Below are positions 23,767 through 30,313 of a stretch of 30,313 nucleotides of DNA, in pieces. The stretch is from Pseudomonadota bacterium (GTDB lineage Bacteria; Desulfobacterota; GWC2-55-46; JADFVP01): positions 1-30,313 of the forward strand of contig JADFVP010000141.1 in assembly GCA_015222595.1 (NCBI GenBank), read 5' to 3'. Below the pieces are notes generated by a model. The model was given only the letters and a program-made list of their open reading frames with translations, was not told the origin of the DNA and did not search any database. Numbering within the stretch: the first letter of the stretch is position 1; each line of letters opens with the position of its first letter. A program made the position numbers and the translations under genes.

Positions 23767-23818
23767 CTGATATTTGTAATTTACCGATACTTGTAACTTA
23801 ATCGATGCTTGGAATATA
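23767..23818 (+). promoter_or_regulatory. three tandem 17-base imperfect repeats directly before the response-regulator gene
   Basis: CTGATATTTGTAATTTA (23767-23783), CCGATACTTGTAACTTA (23784-23800) and TCGATGCTTGGAATATA (23802-23818) are aligned copies at a 17-18 base period, ending three bases before the ATG. Direct repeats are the usual binding mode of OmpR-family regulators, so autoregulation or control of ribosome access is the natural guess. Confidence 0.55.
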
Positions 23819-23821
23819 AAT

Positions 23822-24526
23822 ATGAGATTACTACTTGTAGAAGACGAAAAAGATCTGGCCGGAATAGTAGCCCAGGGGCTTGAGGAAGAAGGCTACATAG
23901 TTGACGTTGCCCACGACGGCGAAGAGGGGCTCTATATGGCGGAGAACTTTCCTATAGACGCCATAATTCTCGACATTATGCTGCCGGTGATAGACGGCCT
24001 TACGGTGCTCAGCACCCTCAGGCGCAAATCCATTCTAACGCCTGTAATACTGCTGACCGCAAGGGACGCTCTGCTCGATAAGATAAAGGGGCTCGATACC
24101 GGTGCCGACGACTACCTGACAAAGCCTTTCGAGTTCGACGAGTTGCTGGCCAGGGTTCGCTCTCTGCTGCGGCGCAAGGGAGAGGCTAAAGAGGCTGTGC
24201 TTCGTATCGACAGCCTTGAGATCAATACGGCCAGCCACGAGGTAAAGCGCGAAGGAACCGATATAAAGCTCTCGGCGCGCGAGTACGCGCTGCTGGAGTA
24301 CCTTGCCTACAATAAAGATTCGGTCCTCAGCCGTAGCGATATAGTGGAGCATATCTACCACGAAGAGACAGAGATGGACTCCAACGTAGTAGATGTCTAT
24401 ATAAATTACCTGCGCAACAAGGTCGATAAGGGTTTCAAGACACAGCTTATCCAGACCGTGCGGGGCGCCGGATATATGCTGAAATCCGAAGCCACCGAAA
24501 CCACCGAAGTTTCCGAAACAAAGTAA
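23822..24526 (+). CDS. OmpR-family DNA-binding response regulator
   Basis: This 234-residue protein has a receiver domain with the acidic pair ED at 8-9, phospho-acceptor D51 (AIILDIMLP), T79 and K101 (DDYLTKPFEF). It is followed by a winged-helix domain at about 125-225 (DIKLSAREYALLEYLA, VLSRSDIVEHIYHEETEMDSNVVDVYINYLRNKVD, LIQTVRGAGYML). It is the first gene of a two-component pair, with its kinase starting 10-16 bases downstream. No strong ribosome site is visible; the region upstream is instead occupied by three tandem repeats. The stimulus is unknown. Confidence 0.96.
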   Translation: MRLLLVEDEKDLAGIVAQGLEEEGYIVDVAHDGEEGLYMAENFPIDAIILDIMLPVIDGLTVLSTLRRKSILTPVILLTARDALLDKIKGLDTGADDYLTKPFEFDELLARVRSLLRRKGEAKEAVLRIDSLEINTASHEVKREGTDIKLSAREYALLEYLAYNKDSVLSRSDIVEHIYHEETEMDSNVVDVYINYLRNKVDKGFKTQLIQTVRGAGYMLKSEATETTEVSETK

Positions 24527-24542
24527 CCCTTTCGCGGTGTCC

Positions 24543-25946
24543 ATGTTCAACTCTATAAAGCTTAAGCTCATAATATGGTCTCTTGTGCTCTTTGCGCTGG
24601 TCTTTACCGGCCTTGAGCTGACCCTCTACTATAAGCTCGAAGGGGTTGCTATCGGCTTTGTCGACAGCCACATCTCCTCGGAGGTCGGCATGCTGGCCAG
24701 CCTTGCCGCCACGGAAGAGAAGCACGGACAGCTCGAACCGGAACTTTATGAGATTACCGGGGCCGCCAGCGGTGAGTATGCCGATATGCTCTCCGGGCGG
24801 TACTTTCAGATCCTTACGCACGACGGAGAGATAGTCACCAACTCTCCGTCGCTCTACCTCGCCGATGCCATGCTGCCCATTGTCATACCAGGGGCCGAAG
24901 GGGTTTATGACATAGTCGACGGGCCCACCGGTAGGCCTATACGGCTCTTTAGCAAGGCGTTCGAGTTCGAAGCCGGCACCTATATCTTCCAGGCAGGCGA
25001 TACGCTCGACGACACGAACCTGCTCTTAAGCTCTTTTAGAAAGATGATCCTTATGGCCTACCCGCTAGTCTTTTTTGTCTGCGGTTTAGGCGTCTTTATA
25101 GTAACCCGGTTGGCTCTGGGGCCGCTCAGGCTCTTTTCCGAGAAGGTGGGCGAGATAACGGAAGAGAAGCTGGACGAGAGGGTCGATGCGAGCCTTATGT
25201 GCACGGAGGTAAGGCCGCTGGCCGAGAGCTTCAATGTGATGCTCGGAAGCCTCGAAAACTCGTTCGACAAGCAGAAGCAGTTCCTTTCCGACGCCTCGCA
25301 CGAACTCCGTACACCTACCACAATTATCAAGAGCTACTGCGATATTACTCTCAGCAGGAACAGGACCGAAGAGGAGTACAGGGCCGCCATAACCAAGATG
25401 GGTAGCGCCGTTAACAGGCTTAGCGAGATCATCAACAGGATCCTCGTTATATCAAGACTCGACAGCAAGACCGTTCAGCTGAAACTGAGGGAGGTTGATG
25501 TTTTTGGGGTGGTGCAAGACGTTGTTAACCTTCTCACAGGCGCTGCTGAGACAAAAGGCATAGATATAATCCTGTCCGGCACCGAGGTCTCCGTGTGTGG
25601 CGACAAGGAGGGGCTTACAGAGGTCTTTACGAACCTGGTGGAGAACGGCGTTAAGTATAACAAGAGCGGCGGCAGGGTAGATGTGAGCGTTGCTAAAGAG
25701 GGTGAGAACGCTGTAGTGGTTATAAGAGATACCGGAATAGGAATCACCACCGAAGATCAGGCCAAGGTCTTCGACCGTTTCTACAGAGTGGATACAAGCC
25801 GCGAACAGACGGTCGGGAGCGGGCTAGGGCTCGCTATCGTAAGTTCAATTATCGCGGCGCATGGCGGCAGGCTTGAGCTTGAGAGCACAGAGGGCGTTGG
25901 CTCGACCTTCAAGGTATATCTGCCTGAAATCGGTTCCGTCGCCTAG
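24543..25946 (+). CDS. membrane sensor histidine kinase (HAMP-HisKA-HATPase)
   Basis: The start is ATG 24543, or GTG 24537 two codons earlier; the first gives 467 residues. Two membrane helices (about 7-30 and 168-188) enclose a roughly 140-residue periplasmic sensor with no recognised fold. HAMP (RLALGPLRLFSEKVGEI) leads to HisKA with SHELRTPTTII (His about 253) and HATPase motifs NLVENGVKYN, DTGIGI, and GSGLGLAIV. This is a classic EnvZ/CusS-type layout, transcribed with the regulator ahead of it. The ligand cannot be inferred: no metal- or haem-binding motif stands out in the sensor region. Confidence 0.95.
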   Translation: MFNSIKLKLIIWSLVLFALVFTGLELTLYYKLEGVAIGFVDSHISSEVGMLASLAATEEKHGQLEPELYEITGAASGEYADMLSGRYFQILTHDGEIVTNSPSLYLADAMLPIVIPGAEGVYDIVDGPTGRPIRLFSKAFEFEAGTYIFQAGDTLDDTNLLLSSFRKMILMAYPLVFFVCGLGVFIVTRLALGPLRLFSEKVGEITEEKLDERVDASLMCTEVRPLAESFNVMLGSLENSFDKQKQFLSDASHELRTPTTIIKSYCDITLSRNRTEEEYRAAITKMGSAVNRLSEIINRILVISRLDSKTVQLKLREVDVFGVVQDVVNLLTGAAETKGIDIILSGTEVSVCGDKEGLTEVFTNLVENGVKYNKSGGRVDVSVAKEGENAVVVIRDTGIGITTEDQAKVFDRFYRVDTSREQTVGSGLGLAIVSSIIAAHGGRLELESTEGVGSTFKVYLPEIGSVA

Positions 25947-26124
25947 TCCGGCTGACCGGCTGGCATCTGTTCACCTTCCCCCTCATTGCGCCCCTTTTAT
26001 GATGGTATAACCGTTCCTTTCTTTTATCTCCACCGTACGAATATACCCACCGCACGACCAGTATCCATTACAAAAAAGAGCAAAAAAGCATAGACAGCCC
26101 GTAAAAGGCTGATATAATTCTCAG

Positions 26125-26217
26125 ACCGGATAATCTATAGGCTGGATAATCTATAGTTAGATAGACCTTGAAAACTTGACCGGATTTAATCGACCGACTT
26201 AATTGACGGACTTAATT
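26125..26217 (+). repeat. clustered short tandem repeats upstream of the aldo/keto reductase-like gene
   Basis: GGATAATCTATAG occurs at 26128-26140 and 26144-26156. Further right, three adjacent related units follow: GACCGGATTTAAT (26178-26190), GACCGACTTAATT (26192-26204) and GACGGACTTAATT (26205-26217). The GACCGGAT element also starts the first block (26125). This may be an operator array, or local slippage. Confidence 0.5.
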
Positions 26218-26235
26218 TAATGGAGAGCAGAACAG

Positions 26236-27096
26236 ATGCACGACAATCATGAACATACCGGCGACGGTTGCTGTGAAGAATCCGAGCCGATTACACTGTT
26301 AAAGAGGCAACTCGGCAAGACAAAAGTACAGCTCAGCGTCTTTGGATTCGGCGCCAGAGGCCTTATGAAGAGTACGGGCCGGGACGTTGAGGCCTCTATA
26401 ATGATCCGCTCTGCGCTCGATCTCGGCGTCAACTTTTTCGACGCCTCCCGGAGTAACGGAGCGAGTGAGACGTACTACGGCAGAGCGCTTCAGGGGAGAA
26501 GAGACGACGTATTTCTTAGCTCCAAGACCGGGGCGCGAGACAGGGCCGGGGCAGAGGCGGACCTGAAAAAAAGTTTGAGCGTGCTTGAGACCGATTTTCT
26601 AGATCTTTGGCAGCTAGAAGACGTAAGGACCGCTAAGGATGTTGACGCCATCTTCGGGCCCGGAGGCGCAATAGAGGCATTAGTGGAGGCCAAAAAGAAC
26701 GGAACTGTTCGGTTCATAGGGGTTCACGGCCAGCACGACCCGATGGTGATAAAGAGGTGTCTTGAGACCTTTGAGTTCGATACCGTGATGATACCGGTCA
26801 ACCCAGCAGACCCCTCGGAGGACTCTTTTGTAGAGGTGGTAGTGCCTGTGGCGAGCGCTCAGGACATGGGTATTATCGGTATTGATGTCATGCTCGACGG
26901 TATGCTCAACGCCCCTGCCAGGCTTCTGGTCAGTTACGCCCTTACACAGCCGGTGGCAACGGTAGCCATTGGGTGCGACGATCTGAAGCAGTTAAAGGAG
27001 AATGTGGAGGCCGCCGGAACCATGCAGGTTCTGACGCAAAAAGAGGTGGTGCGGCTGCGTGAGTTTGTTGCCAAGTTTGCCGGAGACATCATGTAA
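26236..27096 (+). CDS. aldo/keto reductase-fold protein with altered active site
   Basis: This 286-residue protein has the AKR pattern: GKTKVQLSVFGFGARGL, SALDLGVNFFDAS, VFLSSKTG, DFLDLWQLEDV, GTVRFIGVHG and the C-terminal PVATVAIGCDDLKQLKENV. Of the four catalytic residues, Asp (D69) and Lys (K97) are present. The Tyr expected five residues after the Asp is Asn (N74), and the His expected in the DLxQxH block is Glu (E128). A His/Cys-containing N-terminal extension (MHDNHEH, GCCEE) precedes the barrel. With two of four catalytic residues changed, it may catalyse a different reaction or bind without turnover. A GGAGAG site lies 8 bases before the ATG. It is convergent with the thiol peroxidase and shares its terminator. 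Confidence 0.85.
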   Translation: MHDNHEHTGDGCCEESEPITLLKRQLGKTKVQLSVFGFGARGLMKSTGRDVEASIMIRSALDLGVNFFDASRSNGASETYYGRALQGRRDDVFLSSKTGARDRAGAEADLKKSLSVLETDFLDLWQLEDVRTAKDVDAIFGPGGAIEALVEAKKNGTVRFIGVHGQHDPMVIKRCLETFEFDTVMIPVNPADPSEDSFVEVVVPVASAQDMGIIGIDVMLDGMLNAPARLLVSYALTQPVATVAIGCDDLKQLKENVEAAGTMQVLTQKEVVRLREFVAKFAGDIM

Positions 27097-27171
27097 CTGG
27101 CGGGAGAGGAGGAGGCAATAAGCTGTACGTTCTGCCTGTTTCTATCTTAGACAAGAGACAACTAAAATATA

Positions 27172-27224
27172 AAAAAAGGTTCATGCCCTCATTACTCATG
27201 TAGAGAGGGGCATGAACCTTTTTT
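27172..27224. terminator. bidirectional terminator between the convergent AKR-like and thiol peroxidase genes
   Basis: AAAGGTTCATGCCC and GGGCATGAACCTTT form a long stem flanked by an A run on the left and a T run on the right, so it should stop transcription from both sides. Confidence 0.92.
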
Positions 27225-27250
27225 AGTTCCGTCACACTTTAATTCCGGGA

Positions 27251-27772
27251 TCAGGCGCCGGACATAAGCTCGTTTGCCGCGCTGAGGGCCGCGTCGAAGT
27301 TCACCTCAGAGGTCATCTCGGTAGGCATCTCAAAGTGCTTTATGGTTCCGGTGGCGTCTATTACCATGATAGCACGGTTCAAGAGCCTGAGTTCCTTTAT
27401 GAGAAGTCCGTAGGCCGTGCCGAAGGAGGCGTCTCTGTGGTCGGACAGAGTCGTAACGTTCTCTATGCCGGCAGTGGAACAGAATTTTGTGGCGGCAAAG
27501 GGCAGGTCCATGCTTACGTTGACAACCTTGATGCTATCTCCGAGTTTCAAAGCCTCCGTGTTAAAGCGGCGCGCCTGGGCGTCGCATACGGGGGTGTCTA
27601 GCGATGGGGTAACGGATATGATGGCGACGCTTCCGGCCAGGTCTTTCAGGCTGAACTCCTCAAGCTTGTTGTTTATGATTGTAAAATCCGGTGCTGCCAT
27701 GCCTGCGCTCAGCTCTGCTCCGACAAGCGTCAGCGGGGTTCCTTTAAAGGTAACTGCTCCTGCTCTGTCCAT
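27251..27772 (-). CDS. tpx: thiol peroxidase (Tpx-type atypical 2-Cys peroxiredoxin)
   Basis: This 173-residue protein is of standard Tpx length. The peroxidatic Cys is C63 in TPSLDTPVCD, and the resolving Cys is C98 in ATKFCSTAGIENV. The family blocks VTFKGTPLTLVG and SAGMAAPDFTI precede them. The enzyme reduces hydroperoxides using thioredoxin in the cytoplasm or periplasm. No export signal is present, so it is cytoplasmic or periplasmic by other means; the former is more likely. An AAAGGAG site lies about 7 bases upstream of the ATG. It is a single-gene unit with the shared terminator downstream. Confidence 0.96.
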   Translation of the reverse strand: MDRAGAVTFKGTPLTLVGAELSAGMAAPDFTIINNKLEEFSLKDLAGSVAIISVTPSLDTPVCDAQARRFNTEALKLGDSIKVVNVSMDLPFAATKFCSTAGIENVTTLSDHRDASFGTAYGLLIKELRLLNRAIMVIDATGTIKHFEMPTEMTSEVNFDAALSAANELMSGA

Positions 27773-28009
27773 GATTTACTCTCCTTTTGATTTAATTCGG
27801 TTAATTTATGTGCGGCTGATTAATTTGTGAACTGTTCATTATAAGATGAACTAACACCATAGTTAGGCGTACACCTGCTTCTATATAGTGAAATTTAATA
27901 GTAGCAGAGAAAGACGGGTTGTCAACAATTTGGCTCATAATTCGCCGAAGGCGCGGTCTCTTTGAGACGCGAGACGCGTGGGGCCCGTGCTCTTTTTTTT
28001 GGGTACCGT

Positions 28010-30313
28010 TTAATCGTCCGAGGAAGAGATGACGGACTTTACTACCGAAGCGAGTTCGTCGAGACGGTACGGCTTTGCCACCACGCCCTTGAATCCGTAC
28101 GTCTTGAACTCCGCCATTATGGGGTCTTGCGAGTATCCGCTCGATACTATGGCCTTTGCGTCGGGGGCGATCTCCAGAAGGCTCTTTATGGTCTCTTTGC
28201 CGCCCACGCCTCCGGGTATTGTAAGATCCATTATTACAATGTCGAACGGCTCGCCTGCTTTCTCGGCGTCGGTGTAGAGCTCCAGTGTCTTTGCCCCGTC
28301 GTAGGCGCTCTCTACCGTGTAGCCGAGGCTTGTGAGGAACTCTCCTATAAGGTCCTGTATGATCTCTTCATCGTCCATTACCAGTACTCGGCCTGCTCCT
28401 TCGGTGCACCTGGACTCTTTGTTGTCGCCCCTTGCAGCTTTTTTGTTCGAGGCGGGCAGGTAGATGGTGAAGGTGGTGCCTGTGCCTACTTCCGACTCTA
28501 CGTCTATATGGCCGAGGTGCTTTTCGATGATCGAGTAGGTCGATGCGAGTCCGAGTCCGCTGCCCTTCTGCTTGGTGCTGAAGTACGGGTCGAATATCTT
28601 CTGTAGGTGTTTCTCTGGTATTCCGGCCCCCTCGTCCGTTATTGAGATCTTGACGTACCGTCCGCGTGGCAGGGGAGCAACGCCGTCGCCCAGATCGATA
28701 CTTTCCGCACTAATATTTATAGTGCCGCCTTCGGGCATGGACTGGTCTCCATTTATTATCAGGTTGTTGAGCACCTGGTTGATCTGGCCCGGGTCGGCCT
28801 CTATGGCAGAGGTTCCGGGGGCTATCTTCAGAGTGTACTTCACGTTGGAGCCTCTTAGCGCAAACCCGGTGGACTCTTCTATCATCTCTGCTATATCTAT
28901 CGTCTCGGTAATCGGAGCCCCACCCTTAGCGAAGGTAATAAGCTGCTTGGTGAGATCGCGCGCCCTCATGGTTGCCTTTTCAGCCTCTACGAGCCTGTTG
29001 TAGAGTTTGTCCTCCTTTTTAAGAAAGTGGAGTGAGAAAGAGACGTTGCCCATTATCGCCGTAAGAAGGTTGTTGAAGTCGTGGGCTATGCCTCCGGCCA
29101 AGAGCCCGAGGCTTTCGAGTTTCTGGCCCTTCTGTATCTCTTGCTCCATCTGCTTGCGCACGGTTATGTCGTGGAAGATACCGAGAACGAGTCTGTTGCC
29201 TCCAATACTGAAGGTCGATGCGCTTATGTCTACCAGAATTATCGAACCGTCGGCGTGCACAACCTCGCACTCGTAGGCAGTGGCAGTCTCCTGCGAGCTG
29301 TGCTCATTGAAGATGTTTTTGCACTCGTTGAGCTGCTCTTTAGGCTGGAGTTCGCTCTGGTGCAGGCCTATTATCTCTTCGCGTGTACGCCCGAGCAGCG
29401 TCTCTGCCGCCCTGTTAGTGCCGATAATGGTTCCGCTGTCCACCTCTGCAAGAAAGGCGGCATCGTTCATGTTCTCGAACAGGTGACGGTACCGCTTCTC
29501 GCTCTCCTTGAGGGCAACCTCGGCGTGCGACTGCTTCAGGCTGTTGTTGTAACCTTCTATAATATTGGCGCATGTGCTGGCAAAGGGCTTGAGGAAATCG
29601 ACTATTGCGCTGTCGTATCCACCCTTGCGGTTAGAGAGACCTGCCATGCCTATCAGCTTATCTCCGGAGTAGAACGGCAGACCGAGGAAGGCATTAAGCG
29701 GTGGGTGTCCAGCGGGAATGCCTTTGGCTCGCGGATCGTTCTTCGGGTCGTTCGCTATTACCGGCTCGCCCGTTAAGACCACTGCCCCGAAGAGCGTATC
29801 CATGCTGGTGAACTCAAGTCCCTCTGCCGCATGCTTTTCGTAGAACTCCTCTGTTGCGCTGTCCCATGCGATATTGGTTGTGGCGAAGTTCTTGAGGTAC
29901 GGTTCACCGCCTGCGTTGTGGAGTATTCGTGCGATAAAACCGTACTCGCTGCCGGTTAGAGACAGCAGCGAGTCGAGAAGGTCGTTGAATATGTTTACGG
30001 GGTTGGTATCGGCGATGAACTCGGCCTGGGCGTGGCTGAGCGCATTGAGCAGGTCTTTGCTCTCCGTTAGGCTCTTTTCTGCCTCTATTCGTGTCGTTAT
30101 CTCTAGCTGGAGGGCCATTGTGCGCGTCTCTATCAGCTCCTCAAGGTGCTCTCTATAGTCGGCAAGCGCCTCCTCGGCTATCTTCTGTTCGGTAATGTCG
30201 TAGATGGCTCCGTCTAGCCACTGAAGCTTCCCTGTTTTGTCGAAGACACCTATTCCCTTTTCGTAAACATGTCGTGGTTTGCCGTCTTTATGTGTAATCC
30301 GGTACTCTATGAC
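28010..30313 (-). CDS. hybrid histidine kinase, 5' end beyond the window (PAS-GAF-PAS-HisKA-HATPase-REC)
   Basis: The frame is open to the right edge, giving 767 visible residues. An ATG at 30118 is internal, because the 65 codons before it read as the end of a PAS domain (KLQWLDGAIYDITEQKIAEEAL). After it come a GAF domain (SGSEYGFIARILHN ... FLGLPFYSGDKLIGMAGLSNR), a PAS domain (RYRHLFENMNDAAFLAEVDS to FHDITVRKQ), HisKA with GGIAHDFNNLLTAI, HATPase (DEGAGIPE, KQKGSGLGLA) and a receiver domain with MDDEE and phospho-acceptor Asp in IVIMDLTIPGG. The H-box HDFNN and the 'IPGGVGG' receiver are typical of the large hybrid kinases of anaerobic deltaproteobacteria-type genomes. Membrane segments, if any, lie outside the window. 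Confidence 0.93.
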   Translation of the reverse strand, partial: VIEYRITHKDGKPRHVYEKGIGVFDKTGKLQWLDGAIYDITEQKIAEEALADYREHLEELIETRTMALQLEITTRIEAEKSLTESKDLLNALSHAQAEFIADTNPVNIFNDLLDSLLSLTGSEYGFIARILHNAGGEPYLKNFATTNIAWDSATEEFYEKHAAEGLEFTSMDTLFGAVVLTGEPVIANDPKNDPRAKGIPAGHPPLNAFLGLPFYSGDKLIGMAGLSNRKGGYDSAIVDFLKPFASTCANIIEGYNNSLKQSHAEVALKESEKRYRHLFENMNDAAFLAEVDSGTIIGTNRAAETLLGRTREEIIGLHQSELQPKEQLNECKNIFNEHSSQETATAYECEVVHADGSIILVDISASTFSIGGNRLVLGIFHDITVRKQMEQEIQKGQKLESLGLLAGGIAHDFNNLLTAIMGNVSFSLHFLKKEDKLYNRLVEAEKATMRARDLTKQLITFAKGGAPITETIDIAEMIEESTGFALRGSNVKYTLKIAPGTSAIEADPGQINQVLNNLIINGDQSMPEGGTINISAESIDLGDGVAPLPRGRYVKISITDEGAGIPEKHLQKIFDPYFSTKQKGSGLGLASTYSIIEKHLGHIDVESEVGTGTTFTIYLPASNKKAARGDNKESRCTEGAGRVLVMDDEEIIQDLIGEFLTSLGYTVESAYDGAKTLELYTDAEKAGEPFDIVIMDLTIPGGVGGKETIKSLLEIAPDAKAIVSSGYSQDPIMAEFKTYGFKGVVAKPYRLDELASVVKSVISSSDD

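Noticed and set aside
11664..27995. Shared GGCCCGTGCTCTTT at 11664-11677 and 27982-27995
   Set aside because: Two 14-base matches 16 kb apart, in unrelated contexts, with no consistent structure; not enough to call a repeat family.
1..30313. CRISPR array, insertion sequence or phage genes
   Set aside because: No regularly spaced repeats, transposase or structural phage genes are seen; the only mobile-element trace is the half tRNA-Glu region.

Overview
The window is bacterial chromosomal DNA from a Gram-negative organism. Support for this comes from Sec, Tat and lipoprotein signals, an outer-membrane barrel, periplasmic c-type cytochromes and many two-component sensors. Multihaem cytochromes, a NrfD-type quinone complex, a sphaeroides-haem-protein locus and abundant hybrid histidine kinases suggest a respiratory, anaerobic or microaerophilic lineage of the 'deltaproteobacterial' type. 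Heavy use of ATA (Ile) and AGA/AGG (Arg) codons is visible throughout. No marker gene allows firmer placement.

Layout. (1) 173-3630 (+): a membrane redox module made of a small Tat protein, a Tat-exported four-cluster ferredoxin subunit, and a NrfD membrane protein fused to a tetrahaem cytochrome. It is closed by a strong terminator. (2) About 3.7-5.2 kb: an accessory-looking, gene-poor stretch. It holds a small frameshifted membrane ORF, a perfect 36-bp palindrome, short direct repeats, and the 3' half of a tRNA-Glu gene followed by its own terminator, which is the classic scar of tRNA-targeted integration. (3) 5240-9866 (+): a PhnD-like binding lipoprotein one base upstream of a giant PilJ/PAS/GGDEF/EAL sensor. 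(4) 9982-11589 (-): a DEAD-box RNA helicase. (5) 12243-14472 (+): cytochrome b561-dihaem cytochrome fusion, SHP-type cytochrome and stand-alone dihaem cytochrome. (6) 14700-14900 (+): a cold-shock protein with a clear promoter, leader and terminator. (7) 18060-15086 (-): a tightly overlapped TlpA / DUF4266 / DUF3570 / ApbE operon. (8) 20042-18258 (-): a SagB-type double nitroreductase. (9) 23099-20159 (-): hybrid histidine kinase overlapping an HDOD gene. (10) 23822-25946 (+): an OmpR-type two-component pair preceded by three tandem repeats. (11) An aldo/keto-reductase-fold protein lacking two catalytic residues (26236-27096, +) converges on a thiol peroxidase (27772-27251, -) across a bidirectional terminator. 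(12) A hybrid histidine kinase (-) runs off the right edge.

Taken together, the genes describe envelope redox chemistry (quinone-linked FeS/cytochrome complex, SHP/DHC/cytochrome b chain, ApbE-linked operon, thiol peroxidase) surrounded by signal transduction. The best candidates for undescribed biology are the TlpA-DUF4266-DUF3570-ApbE operon, the NrfD-cytochrome fusion that retains a signal-peptide-like junction, the b561-DHC fusion with a CX3CH haem motif, and the binding-protein/c-di-GMP sensor pair. The tRNA-Glu scar marks where mobile DNA has entered.
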